Below, piece by piece: positions 53,771-63,720 of a DNA stretch of 64,000 bases. A model generated the notes under the pieces. It had not been told where the DNA came from, searched no databases, and was given only the letters and a program-made list of their open reading frames with translations. The stretch covers positions 434,001-498,000 of the forward strand of contig CAVWFN010000006.1 of the NCBI GenBank assembly GCA_963754285.1. The letters run 5' to 3'. How positions within the stretch are numbered: position 1 is the stretch's first letter; each line of letters begins with the position of its first letter. Position numbers and translations under genes: made by a program. This DNA comes from RYN-133 sp963754285. GTDB taxonomy: Bacteria; Actinomycetota; Actinomycetes; Mycobacteriales; Jatrophihabitantaceae.

Positions 53771-55255
53771 ATGCGCACGGTGCCCGGTCCGACCGATTCG
53801 GTCGTCGTTGTCGGCGCCGGACTCGGTGGATTGTCGGCCGCACTGCACCTTGCGGGGGCCGGGCGCAGCGTCACCGTCGTCGAGCGTGCGGCCGTGCCCG
53901 GCGGGCGCGCGGGGCTGCTGCGTGATCACGGCTACCTGTTCGACACCGGGCCGACCGTGCTCACGATGCCCGAGCTCGTCCAGGCCCCCCTTGCGGCGGT
54001 CGGCGAAGACCTCGGCGATTGGCTGACCCTGCATCGTCTCGATCCGGCGTATCGGGCCCGGTTCGCCGACGGGACGTCGATCGATGTGCGAGCCGACGTG
54101 TCGGCGATGTACGACGAGATCGCGCAGACCTGCGGCGCCGCCGACGCCGAGGGCTACCGAGACTTCGTTGCCTACCTGCGGCGGCTGTACGCCCTCGAGA
54201 TGCCGCACTTCATCGACCGCAACCTCGATCACCCGCTGCAGCTGCTCGGACTGCCGTTGCTGCGACTCGTCGCGGGTGGCGGCTTTCGCCGGCTCGCGAC
54301 CAAGGTCGGCCAGTTCTTCTCCGACGAGCGGTTGCGACGACTGTTCTCCTTCCAGGCGATGTACGCGGGGCTCGCACCGGCGCAGGCCCTCGCCATCTAC
54401 TCGGTGATCACGTACATGGACAGCGTCGCCGGTGTGTACTTCCCCGAGGGCGGCATGCACGCAGTGCCCCGCGCGCTCGCCGGTGCGGCCGCGGCACATG
54501 GTGTGCGGCTGCGCTACAACACGGACGTGTCGCGGATCGAGGTGTCGGGTGGTCGAGCGCGCGCGGTCATCACCCGCGACGGCGAGCGCATTCCCGCCGA
54601 CGTCGTTGTCGTCAACGCCGACCTGCCGGTCGCCATGCGCGATCTCCTCCCGCCCGGTTACACGCCGCGTGCGGTGCGTCGGCTGCGTTACTCCCCCAGC
54701 GCGGTCGTGTTGCACGTCGGCTCGGCGGCGGCGTACGAGGACATGGCGCACCACACGATCGAGTTCGGCCGGGCGTGGGAACAGACCTTCGACCAGATCA
54801 TCGAGCAAGGTGAGGTGATGAGCGACCCGTCCTTCCTGCTCACGGCGCCGACGGTCACCGACTCGTCGCTGGCGCCGTCAGGGCGCCACACGTACTACGC
54901 GCTGTTCCCCGCACCGAACCTCGTCACCGGCCGCGGCATCGACTGGGCGCGCGATCGCGATCGGTATCGCAACCACATCGTCGACACGATCGAGGATCGC
55001 GGCTACGGCGGTTTCCGCGACGGTATCGAGTGTCAGCACGTCGTCACACCGCTCGACTGGCGCGCGCAAGGCATCGCCGCCGGCGCTCCCTTCGCGGCAT
55101 CGCACCGGTTCACCCAGACCGGACCGTTCCGTCCGGCGACTCTCGACCGCCGCGTGGAGAATCTCGTCTACACCGGGTCGAACACCCAGCCCGGCGTCGG
55201 CGTCCCGATGGTGCTGGTGTCCGGACGCCTGGCCGCGCAGCGGGTGACGGGCTGA
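53771..55255 (+). CDS. crtI: Phytoene desaturase
   Basis: A 494-residue CrtI-type flavoprotein that introduces double bonds into phytoene to give lycopene or a related chain. The N-terminal dinucleotide fold is SVVVVGAGLGGLSAALHLAGAG, with VPGGRAG and DTGPTVLTMP following. The C-terminal FAD segment YTGSNTQPGVGVPMVLVSG is intact. crtB begins one base after its stop, so the two are coexpressed. crtE (GGPP synthase) is not in the window. Confidence 0.95.
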   Translation: MRTVPGPTDSVVVVGAGLGGLSAALHLAGAGRSVTVVERAAVPGGRAGLLRDHGYLFDTGPTVLTMPELVQAPLAAVGEDLGDWLTLHRLDPAYRARFADGTSIDVRADVSAMYDEIAQTCGAADAEGYRDFVAYLRRLYALEMPHFIDRNLDHPLQLLGLPLLRLVAGGGFRRLATKVGQFFSDERLRRLFSFQAMYAGLAPAQALAIYSVITYMDSVAGVYFPEGGMHAVPRALAGAAAAHGVRLRYNTDVSRIEVSGGRARAVITRDGERIPADVVVVNADLPVAMRDLLPPGYTPRAVRRLRYSPSAVVLHVGSAAAYEDMAHHTIEFGRAWEQTFDQIIEQGEVMSDPSFLLTAPTVTDSSLAPSGRHTYYALFPAPNLVTGRGIDWARDRDRYRNHIVDTIEDRGYGGFRDGIECQHVVTPLDWRAQGIAAGAPFAASHRFTQTGPFRPATLDRRVENLVYTGSNTQPGVGVPMVLVSGRLAAQRVTG

Positions 55256-55256
55256 C

Positions 55257-56171
55257 ATGCGCGAGCTCGACGCTGCCGGCATCAGCGACCCGGCGCTGCG
55301 TGCCAGCTATCGACTGTGTCGCGCGCTCAACGCGCGCCACGGTCGCACCTACTTCCTCGCAACGCTGCTGCTGCCCCAACCCAAACGTCCGTACATTCAT
55401 GCGCTCTACGGGTTCGCCCGCCACGTCGACGACATGGTCGACGAACACGGCGTGACCGGCTTCGCGCAGTGGTGCGACGATTTCCTCGCCGAACTCGACT
55501 GGGGCGCGACCAGCGATCCGGTGTGCCGCGCCGTCATCGACACCGTCGCGCGCTGGCAGATCCCGCACAGCTACTTCGCCGACTTCCTCGAGTCGATGCG
55601 AATGGATCTCACGATCACCGAGTACGCGACCTATGACGACCTCGTCCGTTACATGTGGGGGTCGGCGGCCGTGATCGGCCTGCAGACGCTGCCGATTCTC
55701 GGCCGCGCGGACCCGAGCGTCGGCTGGGACCGACTCGAGACGCCGGCGATCGACTTGGGCTACGCGTTCCAGCTGACCAACTTCCTGCGCGACGTCGACG
55801 AGGATCTGCGGCGCGGACGCGTCTACCTGCCGCAGGCGAGTCTCGACCAGTTCGGCGTCGACCGTGACCGCCTGCGCCGCGGACGTGTCGACGAACCGAT
55901 TCGCAACCTGCTCGCCTGGGAGATCGAGCGCGCCCGCGGTCTGTACCGCCGCGCCGAGATCGGGATCGACCTCGTCGACGCCTCGTCCCGCGATTGCCTT
56001 CGGACGGCGCTGACCCTCTACGAAGGCATCCTCGACGGGATCGAGGCCGCCGACTACGACGTGTTCTCGCACCGCGTCTCGGTCGGGCTCGTCCGCCGCG
56101 GCAGCGTTGCGCTCAGTGGTCTGACCAATGCCGTTCGCGCTCGCCGAGCCGCACCCACAACGCGAGCGTGA
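55257..56171 (+). CDS. crtB: Phytoene synthase
   Basis: A 304-residue squalene/phytoene synthase joining two GGPP to phytoene. The two Asp-rich magnesium sites are YGFARHVDDMVDEH (about 43-56) and NFLRDVDEDLRRGRVYLP (about 177-194). It starts one base after crtI. Its last 59 bases overlap the convergent lycopene cyclase gene, an unusually tight arrangement within one pathway. Confidence 0.95.
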   Translation: MRELDAAGISDPALRASYRLCRALNARHGRTYFLATLLLPQPKRPYIHALYGFARHVDDMVDEHGVTGFAQWCDDFLAELDWGATSDPVCRAVIDTVARWQIPHSYFADFLESMRMDLTITEYATYDDLVRYMWGSAAVIGLQTLPILGRADPSVGWDRLETPAIDLGYAFQLTNFLRDVDEDLRRGRVYLPQASLDQFGVDRDRLRRGRVDEPIRNLLAWEIERARGLYRRAEIGIDLVDASSRDCLRTALTLYEGILDGIEAADYDVFSHRVSVGLVRRGSVALSGLTNAVRARRAAPTTRA

Positions 56172-56424
56172 CCAGCACCAGCGCGAACCCGAACAGCAGG
56201 TCTTCGACCGGCGCGTAGACGATTCGCCAGCCGATGATGGTGTGGACGTCGTAGCGGACGACCGGGATGCCCGTGAGCAGTCCGTTGGTGACCAGCTGGA
56301 AGAACAGCATGATCGCGTATACGACCCAGAACGCCTTACGGCGCACCAGCATCGTCCGTACGACGACGGTGTCGACCGCAAGTGCGACGAGCACGCCGAG
56401 CACTGCGAGAGCGGTGTAGCTCAT
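56113..56424 (-). CDS. crtYd: Lycopene cyclase domain protein, second half (CrtYd/Yf type)
   Basis: A 103-residue membrane protein with three predicted helices. VRYDVHTIIGWRIVYAPVEDLLFGFALVLVTL carries the PxE(E/D) motif (split here: APVEDLLFG) typical of the heterodimeric lycopene cyclases of actinobacteria. It should pair with the upstream CrtYc-type protein to cyclise lycopene ends. ATG overlaps the previous stop (ATGA); its 3' end overlaps crtB by 59 bases on the other strand. Confidence 0.9.
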   Translation of the reverse strand: MSYTALAVLGVLVALAVDTVVVRTMLVRRKAFWVVYAIMLFFQLVTNGLLTGIPVVRYDVHTIIGWRIVYAPVEDLLFGFALVLVTLALWVRLGERERHWSDH

Positions 56425-56741
56425 GAGCGCCACTGCGGTCGCCGGGCGAGCACCGCTTCGTAGGTCAGCACCGCACAGATCGGAATGACGATGAAGAACA
56501 GCAGTTCCTCGACCGGCAGGTGCCCGGGCAGGTCGAGCCCGACCACATAGCGCGAGTTGTAGCGCCACAGTCCGCGATGGATCGAGTAGAGGTCCCACGC
56601 ACTGAACACGATGACGACCGGCACCAGGGTTGCGAGCAGCCGTCGCCACTGCACGTAGACCCCGACGTGCAGCACCAGTTCCAGCGGTGCGGTGCCGACG
56701 AGGCATGCGGCGAGGATGACCAGGTACGTGAGGTGGCTCAA
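56421..56741 (-). CDS. crtYc: Lycopene cyclase domain protein, first half (CrtYc/Ye type)
   Basis: A 106-residue membrane protein with three helices and the motif GHLPVEELLFFIVIP, matching the first domain of bipartite lycopene cyclases. The best start is a TTG at 56741 that overlaps the upstream stop in a TTGA junction, mirroring the ATGA and GTGA junctions of its operon and giving the usual SHLTYLV N-terminus. Whether the product is beta- or epsilon-ring carotenoid cannot be told; no lycopene elongase is present. Confidence 0.88.
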   Translation of the reverse strand: MSHLTYLVILAACLVGTAPLELVLHVGVYVQWRRLLATLVPVVIVFSAWDLYSIHRGLWRYNSRYVVGLDLPGHLPVEELLFFIVIPICAVLTYEAVLARRPQWRS

Positions 56742-57070
56742 TAGCCGGCGACCTGGGCCCGTCGCTTGACCTCCGAGCCACGGTTGGCACGCAGCGCCTC
56801 GATCGGGGATCCGGGCAGTGACTCGTCCGGCCGGTGCAGCCAGTCGATGATCTCGTCGTCGGTGAAGTGCGCATCGCGCAGCACGGTGATCACCGACGGC
56901 AGCGCCTTGACGATCGCGCCGTCCTGAACGAACAGGGCGGGCACCCCGCGCGGGCCTCCGTCGACGCGGGTGGCGACCAGCTGGCCGTCGCGTACGAACT
57001 GGTGGACGCGGGTGACCGGAACGTTGAGCTGTTCGGCGATGTCCGGCAGCGCGAGAACGTCCATCGTCAC
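56738..57070 (-). CDS. Rv2175c family DNA-binding protein
   Basis: A 110-residue protein matching mycobacterial Rv2175c: an N-terminal helix-turn-helix (LALPDIAEQLNVPVTRVHQFVRDGQ split over about 6-30) and a C-terminal helical domain (TDDEIIDWLHRPDESLPG). In M. tuberculosis Rv2175c binds DNA and is phosphorylated by the neighbouring kinase PknL; here a PASTA kinase lies 1.7 kb away. It is cotranscribed, by 4-base overlaps on both sides, with a methyltransferase and the lycopene cyclase genes. Confidence 0.88.
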   Translation of the reverse strand: MTMDVLALPDIAEQLNVPVTRVHQFVRDGQLVATRVDGGPRGVPALFVQDGAIVKALPSVITVLRDAHFTDDEIIDWLHRPDESLPGSPIEALRANRGSEVKRRAQVAGY

Positions 57071-57831
57071 TCCGGGGTCCTCGCAAAGATCGTGTACGTC
57101 TTGTAGTGCACGGTGACGCTTCCGCCGTGTTGGTCGATGACGGCGCGGATCGCATCGAGCAGCGCGTCGCGCCGCTCGGCGGGCAACCGGATGTGGTCGC
57201 TGTACGTGCCGGCGCGCCCGACCAGGTCGTCGACCTCGACGGTCGTCGCCCAGCGATACACCTCGGTGTCGACCGATGCGAACTTGCCGATCTGACGCAG
57301 GTGCTCGACGAACGGATCGTCGCTGTGGCCTCGATCGGCGCCTGCGAGCTCGGGCGCGTGCTCGTCGTAGACACGGTCGAGTTCGGCGCGCACATCGTCG
57401 TCGAACGTGTCGCGGTTCCAGAACAGGGCAAGCGTGCCGCCCGGTTTGAGCAGCCGGGCCGCCTTCTCGTCACCGACGCTGGTGTCGATCCAGTGCCAGC
57501 CCTGCCCGCAGGTGATGAGGTCGAAGGTGCGCCCCGCGTCGTCCCAGTCCTCGAACTTGGCTTCCTCGACGATCAGGCCGTGCGTGCGTGCGATCGCAGC
57601 CATCTTCGGGTCGGCCTCGACGCCGAGGACGGCCAGCCCGCAAGCGACGAGGGATACCGCCGCCTTCCCGGTGCCGCACGCGACGTCGAGGACCCGGTCG
57701 GGTGCGAGCTCGACCAGGTCGCTGATCAGTGCGTCGGGGTACGACGGCCGGAACCGGTCGTAGGCGGCCGCGACCGAGCCGAACGACTCGGCGCGCGCGC
57801 GATCGGTGTACTGGGGTTGGTGTGCAGCCAC
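57067..57831 (-). CDS. Class I SAM-dependent methyltransferase
   Basis: A 254-residue methyltransferase. FGSVAAAYDRFRPSYP leads into motif I VLDVACGTGKAA (about 46-57) and acidic VLGVEADPKM; CGQGWHWID is characteristic of the trans-aconitate/UbiE-like small-molecule group. Its stop overlaps the Rv2175c start (ATGA), placing it at the head of the operon that ends with the lycopene cyclase genes. The substrate is unknown. Confidence 0.9.
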   Translation of the reverse strand: MAAHQPQYTDRARAESFGSVAAAYDRFRPSYPDALISDLVELAPDRVLDVACGTGKAAVSLVACGLAVLGVEADPKMAAIARTHGLIVEEAKFEDWDDAGRTFDLITCGQGWHWIDTSVGDEKAARLLKPGGTLALFWNRDTFDDDVRAELDRVYDEHAPELAGADRGHSDDPFVEHLRQIGKFASVDTEVYRWATTVEVDDLVGRAGTYSDHIRLPAERRDALLDAIRAVIDQHGGSVTVHYKTYTIFARTPE

Positions 57832-57859
57832 GGGCTTGATTCAACAGCATCTGATTCCC

Positions 57860-58708
57860 CTACTGCACCCGCCAGATCTCGTCGGGCGGGGCCGGCGAGC
57901 GCATCGGGTCGGCGTCGGTGAGCACCGGTGCCCGTCCGGCGAACGTGGCGAGTTGCGCGCCGGCCACGAGCCGCTGGGGGAACATGGCCGACGCCGCCAC
58001 CCGGGCGAGTTCGTCGCTCGGCAACGGCGCCCGGGACGCCGCGAGCACGACGTTGCCGAACCGACGACCCCGCAACACCGAGGCGTCCGAGCGCAACGCG
58101 ACGTTCGGCAGGTGCTCGGCAACCGTTCGGGCGACCCGACGGCTGAAGCGCAGCGGCGGTCCGTCGGCGAGGTTGGCGAGCAGCACTCCGTCCGGGCGCA
58201 GCACGCGAGCGACCTGGGCGAGGAACTCGGTCGTGGTGAGTTCGGCCGGTACCCGGCCACCGAGGTAGGCGTCGAGGACGACGACGTCAGCGCTGGAGTC
58301 GGCAAGGCGAGCGATGCCCGTTCGGCCGTCGACCGCGCGGATGCGGATGCGCGCGGCGCGGGCGAAGGGCAGCCGCGCGCGCACCGTCGTCGTCAATTCG
58401 GTGTCCGGTTCGAGCACTATCTGCGGCGAGCCCGGACGGCGGGCGGCAACGTAACGCGCCAACGTGCAGCCGGCGCCGCCGATGTGGGTCACGGCAAGCG
58501 GTCCGTCCGGTAACAGTTCGATGACATCTGCGAAGGCCTGCACGTACTCGAAATCGAGGTAGGTGGGATCGTCCAGGTCGACGTAGGACTGCCGGATGCG
58601 ATCGGTCAACAACAGCCAGCCGCCCGGTCTGTCGGCATCGGCGAGCAATTCGACCTGACCGCTGCGAAATCGCTCGCCCGGCGTGTCGGAACTGCGGGTG
58701 ATCTCCAC
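57860..58708 (-). CDS. Spermidine synthase-like methyltransferase-fold protein
   Basis: A 282-residue protein of the spermidine synthase superfamily common in actinobacteria. DPTYLDFEYVQAFADVIE and the SAM-binding strand VTHIGGAGCTLARYVA (about 92-107) are recognisable, as is DVVVLDAYLGGRVPAELTT. Classic polyamine-binding residues are not obvious, so a polyamine role is uncertain. GTG at 58708 leaves a 72-base divergent spacer to the kinase gene; upstream starts would enter it. Confidence 0.82.
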   Translation of the reverse strand: MEITRSSDTPGERFRSGQVELLADADRPGGWLLLTDRIRQSYVDLDDPTYLDFEYVQAFADVIELLPDGPLAVTHIGGAGCTLARYVAARRPGSPQIVLEPDTELTTTVRARLPFARAARIRIRAVDGRTGIARLADSSADVVVLDAYLGGRVPAELTTTEFLAQVARVLRPDGVLLANLADGPPLRFSRRVARTVAEHLPNVALRSDASVLRGRRFGNVVLAASRAPLPSDELARVAASAMFPQRLVAGAQLATFAGRAPVLTDADPMRSPAPPDEIWRVQ

Positions 58709-58780
58709 GTCGCCTGAGAATACGGCTGTCCCGGCGCTGCCTACGCCGGAAGGGCGCCCTTGCGCCCGTAGACTCCTCGT

Positions 58781-60832
58781 GTGCAAACGGCGACCGCTGA
58801 CCCGTTGGTCGGCCGCTTGCTCGAGGGCCGCTACCGCATCCTCGACCGCATCGCGCGCGGCGGGATGTCGGTCGTCTACGCGGCTGTCGACGAGCGGCTG
58901 GATCGTCGTGTCGCCGTCAAGGTGATGGCCTCATCCTTGTCGGCAGACCCCAAGTTCAGCGACCGGTTCGCGCGTGAGGCGCGCGCAGCCGCGCGGCTGA
59001 CCCACGTCAACACCGTCGCGGTCTACGACCAGGGCGTCGACGACTCGTCCGGGCACCATGTCTTCCTCGTCATGGAGCTCGTGTCGGGGCGAACGCTGCG
59101 CGATCTCATCCGCGAGCGGCAGGCGGCCCGGCGCGGGTTCAGCCCCGCCGAAGCGGTGTCGATCATGGAGCCGGTGCTCAGCGCGCTGTCCGCCGCGCAT
59201 CGCGCCGGCCTCGTCCACCGCGACGTGAAGCCCGAGAACATCCTGCTGTCGGACGAGGGCCTGGTGAAGGTCGCCGACTTCGGATTGGCCCGGGCGATCG
59301 ACGCCGACGCGGCGTCCACCCGTACCGGCCTGATGATGGGCACGGTCGCGTACTGCGCGCCGGAGCAGATCGTGCACGGCCGCTCCGACCAGCGCTCGGA
59401 CGTCTACTCGGCCGGCATCGTCATGTTCGAACTGCTCACCGGACAGCCGCCGTTCCGCGGCGACTCGGCGATGAACGTCGCGTACCAGCACGTGCACAGC
59501 CGGGTGCCCGCTCCGTCGTCGAGGGTGAAGGGCATCCCGACACCGATCGACGAGATCGTCGTCGCTGCGACCGACAGTGATCCGAGCGGGCGTCCGGTCG
59601 ACGCCTCGGCGTTCCTGGCCGAACTCGCCGACACGCGCGCCCAACTCGCACTACCGGTCGTCCCCGTGCCGCCGCGTCTGCGCACGCAGCCTCAGGCGAA
59701 CGGTCGAAACAGGCCGCACTCCGCACGGGTCGGCGCTCGCACCACCAACACCGGTCCGGTGACCACCACCGGTCGCACGACGCGCACCGTGCCCGGCGGC
59801 ACCGGCCGCACCGACAACCTGCGCAACGGCTCCGTGCGACACGACACCGAGATCGTCGAGCCGCGGCCGGCTCCCCCGCCGCCGATCGTGATCCCGCCGC
59901 GGCGTCCCGTGTCCGCACGCGTGCGCAGACGCCGTCGACGCCTGATCGCACTCGTCGCAGTGCTGCTGCTGGGCGCGCTGTCCCTGGGCGGCGGCCTTGT
60001 CGGCGTGCGGCTCTGGCGCGAGTGGAACACGCACGTACCGAAACTCACCGGGCTCTCGATCCCGGCGGCCGATGCCGCGCTGCACAAGGCCGGCTACGCG
60101 ATAAGCCCGACGATCACGCACGTGTTCAGCGAGACGGTGCCATCAGGCATGGTCGTGCGCACGAGTCCCGGTGCCGGTGAGCGCGTGTCGCAGGGCGACG
60201 CGGTCGGGCTCGTCGTGTCGCTGGGCAAGGACCGAATCCCGGTTCCGGACGTCTCGGGCATGACACAGTCCGATGCCGAACAGACGTTGATCACGCACGG
60301 GGTGACGCACACGACGGTCGGACAACGTGTGCAGCCGAGCCTGACCGTGCCGGCCGGCGACGTGATCAAGACGATCCCGCGTGCCGGGTCGCCCGTGCGC
60401 CGCAACTCCGGGGTCGCCTTCGTCGTGTCGTCCGGCAAGCCGCAGGTGATCGTGCCTCAGGTGCAGGGCGGGGAGACCTACGACCAGGTCGTCCTGATCC
60501 TGAAGCGGCACCATCTCGTCGCGAGCCGAAGCGACGACTACAGCGACACAGTTCCGAACGGTCAGGTCATTTCGATCGACCAGAGTGGGCAGAGCCTGCG
60601 GTGGGGCAGCACGGTGACCGTGCACGTGTCGAAGGGGCCCGAGTTCGTCACGATCCCCGACTACCACGTGCTCGAACCGCTGTCCGACCTGCAGCCCCAG
60701 CTCGAACAGCTCGGCCTGCAGGTCGAGGTCGTGAAGGACTTCGGTGGCACCGCCGGCCGGGTCATCAACGTCGATCCCGGTGCCGGTACTCAGGTGCGCA
60801 CAGGCAGCGTCGTCAAGGTGACCATCGTCTGA
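58781..60832 (+). CDS. Ser/Thr protein kinase with four PASTA domains
   Basis: A 683-residue receptor kinase. The cytosolic kinase domain (about 12-277) has the glycine loop IARGGMSVVY, lysine in VAVKVM, HRDVKPENILL and DFGLA with activation loop to APEQ. A Pro/Arg/Thr-rich linker, a basic stop-transfer and one membrane helix (LIALVAVLLLGALSLGGGLVG, about 388-410) lead to four extracellular PASTA domains that bind peptidoglycan fragments. By position next to Rv2175c and a DAHP synthase it corresponds to pknL, but mycobacterial PknL lacks PASTA domains. The start is GTG. Confidence 0.94.
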   Translation: MQTATADPLVGRLLEGRYRILDRIARGGMSVVYAAVDERLDRRVAVKVMASSLSADPKFSDRFAREARAAARLTHVNTVAVYDQGVDDSSGHHVFLVMELVSGRTLRDLIRERQAARRGFSPAEAVSIMEPVLSALSAAHRAGLVHRDVKPENILLSDEGLVKVADFGLARAIDADAASTRTGLMMGTVAYCAPEQIVHGRSDQRSDVYSAGIVMFELLTGQPPFRGDSAMNVAYQHVHSRVPAPSSRVKGIPTPIDEIVVAATDSDPSGRPVDASAFLAELADTRAQLALPVVPVPPRLRTQPQANGRNRPHSARVGARTTNTGPVTTTGRTTRTVPGGTGRTDNLRNGSVRHDTEIVEPRPAPPPPIVIPPRRPVSARVRRRRRRLIALVAVLLLGALSLGGGLVGVRLWREWNTHVPKLTGLSIPAADAALHKAGYAISPTITHVFSETVPSGMVVRTSPGAGERVSQGDAVGLVVSLGKDRIPVPDVSGMTQSDAEQTLITHGVTHTTVGQRVQPSLTVPAGDVIKTIPRAGSPVRRNSGVAFVVSSGKPQVIVPQVQGGETYDQVVLILKRHHLVASRSDDYSDTVPNGQVISIDQSGQSLRWGSTVTVHVSKGPEFVTIPDYHVLEPLSDLQPQLEQLGLQVEVVKDFGGTAGRVINVDPGAGTQVRTGSVVKVTIV

Positions 60833-60859
60833 TCCGGCCGTCTGGATAGGCTGCGGCAC

Positions 60860-61891
60860 ATGGTCATCGTCATGTCGCCGGAGGCGACCGATGCCGACAT
60901 CGACGTTGTTGTCGCGCACATCGAAGCTCACGGCGGGCAGGCATTCGTCAGCCGTGGCGTGACGCGCACGATCATCGGCGTCGTCGGCACGGAGCAGGTG
61001 CTCGAGACGATGGACGCCGGCGGGCTGACCGGCGTCGTCGAGACGATGCGGATCACCGCCCCGTACAAGCTGGTGTCGGCGCAGAATCACGCGCGCCGAT
61101 CGACGATCCGCGTCGGTGGCGTGCCGATCGGGCCGGACACCTTCACCTTCATCGCAGGGCCGTGCGCTGTGGAGACGCCGCAACAGACGCTCGAAGCCGC
61201 GCGCATGGCCAAGCGAGCAGGTGCAACGCTGCTGCGCGGCGGTGCTTTCAAGCCGCGCACCTCGCCCTACGCGTTCCAAGGTCTTGGCGTGGACGGGCTG
61301 CGGATCCTGTCGGAAGTGCGCGACGAGATCCAGCTCCCCGTCGTCACCGAGGTGCTCGACGTCGGTGACGTCGACGTGGTCGCCGAACATGCCGACATGT
61401 TGCAGATCGGCACGCGCAACATGCAGAACTTCGCGCTGTTGCAGGCGGTCGGTGCGACCGGCAAGCCGGTCATGCTCAAGCGCGGGCTCACGGCGACCTA
61501 CGAAGAATGGCTCATGGCGGCCGAGTACATCGCGCAGCGCGGCAATCTCGACATCGTGCTGTGCGAGCGCGGCATCCGCGGCTTCGAGCCGTCGATCCGC
61601 AACATGCTCGACGTGTCGGCGATCGCCATGGTGCAGCGCCTCAGTCACCTGCCGGTGATCGTCGATCCGTCCCACGCTGCCGGACGCCGCGACCTGGTCG
61701 TCCCGCTGGCCCGGGCAGGAATCGCCGCTGGTGCCGACGGTGTGATGGTCGACGTGCACCCGAACCCCGAGTCAGCACTGTGCGACGGCGCGCAAGCGCT
61801 GTTCGGCGAGTCGCTCGACGAGCTCGCCGACGCGGTCACGACGATTCCGCCGCTGCTCGGACGGACGTCGGCGGCGCACCTGGCCGGGTAG
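60860..61891 (+). CDS. aroF: 3-deoxy-7-phosphoheptulonate synthase, class I (B. subtilis type)
   Basis: A 343-residue DAHP synthase catalysing the first step of the shikimate pathway (PEP + erythrose 4-phosphate). An N-terminal ferredoxin-like regulatory domain (about 1-70) precedes the barrel with IAGPCAVET, LRGGAFKPRTSPYAFQG, IGTRNMQNF and DPSHAAGRRDLV, whose Cys, His, Glu and Asp bind metal. It follows the kinase by 27 bases. A second, unrelated class II enzyme starts only 2 kb further, which is unusual. Confidence 0.95.
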   Translation: MVIVMSPEATDADIDVVVAHIEAHGGQAFVSRGVTRTIIGVVGTEQVLETMDAGGLTGVVETMRITAPYKLVSAQNHARRSTIRVGGVPIGPDTFTFIAGPCAVETPQQTLEAARMAKRAGATLLRGGAFKPRTSPYAFQGLGVDGLRILSEVRDEIQLPVVTEVLDVGDVDVVAEHADMLQIGTRNMQNFALLQAVGATGKPVMLKRGLTATYEEWLMAAEYIAQRGNLDIVLCERGIRGFEPSIRNMLDVSAIAMVQRLSHLPVIVDPSHAAGRRDLVVPLARAGIAAGADGVMVDVHPNPESALCDGAQALFGESLDELADAVTTIPPLLGRTSAAHLAG

Positions 61892-61906
61892 CAGTGCGCT
61901 CTGGGC

Positions 61907-62707
61907 TCAGCCGTAGATGTGCACGAGCGTGCCGACCCGGATCCAGCCGTACATCCATGCGATCGCAGCGCCCGGGAAGTGCACGCAGCCGTGCGAACCG
62001 TTGGTGCGGTAGCGCTGGCTGCCGTACGGGAACCGCTGCCAGGGCGAATCGTGCATGCCGTAGGCACCGTCGTAGGGAAGCCAGTAGTGCACGTAGTACG
62101 CACCGCCGGCCGCCGGATACAGGTAACGGTCACGCTGCTTGCTCTGCACCCACCACGTTCCGGTCGGCGTGCCGTCACCGACGTCGACCGCACCGCTCGT
62201 GATCGGCGTGGTCAGCAACTGGGTCTCGTCGTTGCACAGCAGCGCTGACTGATGCTTGAGATCGATCTGCACGTTCTTGCCGGCGATGTGCGGGTCGCAG
62301 CGGTTGCCCATCCGGTTGGTCCACACGGTGCCGCCCGGCGACAACAGGGCGAGGACGCCGTGGTCGCCGAGGACGAGTGAAGTGGCGGCGTGAGTGCGCG
62401 TCGACCACCGGGTGCGCGCGCCGGACGTCAGCGCGAGGTTGCCGTGTCGGCCGAACACGAGCCGCGCGCCGCGACCCGCGTAGCGCGACCAGATCACCTT
62501 GCCGCGGTGGGTGATTGTGAGGCTGCGGCCGACCGCAGCGACATACGCACCGTTCGGCGAACTCAGCGAATGGCCCGCGGACAACGACGAACCAGCGCGC
62601 AGCACGTGGACAGCCTTGACTGGTGCAGCCTGTGCGGACGTAGCGATTGCGACAAAGCCGAGCACGCTCAACGTGCAGGCAAGCCCAGCCGCGACGATTC
62701 GATTCAT
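61907..62707 (-). CDS. Secreted L,D-transpeptidase with bulb-type lectin-like N-terminal domain
   Basis: A 266-residue exported protein. After the signal peptide (about 1-27) comes a region of about 100 residues with lectin-like repeats (SLSSPNGAYVAAV, GRHGNLALTSG, GDHGVLALLSPGGTVW) resembling B-lectin domains. The C-terminal YkuD L,D-transpeptidase domain has GMHDSPWQ and the catalytic SHGCVHFPGAA. It should form or modify 3-3 peptidoglycan cross-links. Only 15 bases separate its stop from convergent aroF. It follows the threonine aldolase by 11 bases. Confidence 0.88.
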   Translation of the reverse strand: MNRIVAAGLACTLSVLGFVAIATSAQAAPVKAVHVLRAGSSLSAGHSLSSPNGAYVAAVGRSLTITHRGKVIWSRYAGRGARLVFGRHGNLALTSGARTRWSTRTHAATSLVLGDHGVLALLSPGGTVWTNRMGNRCDPHIAGKNVQIDLKHQSALLCNDETQLLTTPITSGAVDVGDGTPTGTWWVQSKQRDRYLYPAAGGAYYVHYWLPYDGAYGMHDSPWQRFPYGSQRYRTNGSHGCVHFPGAAIAWMYGWIRVGTLVHIYG

Positions 62708-62718
62708 CGCCTACCGCC

Positions 62719-63716
<998 letters not shown>

Positions 63717-63720
<4 letters not shown>

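Noticed and set aside
53765..54808. Minus-strand open frame of 347 codons
   Set aside because: It is antisense to crtI, whose motifs are intact throughout.
60143..61759. Minus-strand open frame of 538 codons
   Set aside because: It lies opposite the PASTA kinase and aroF, both with complete family motifs.
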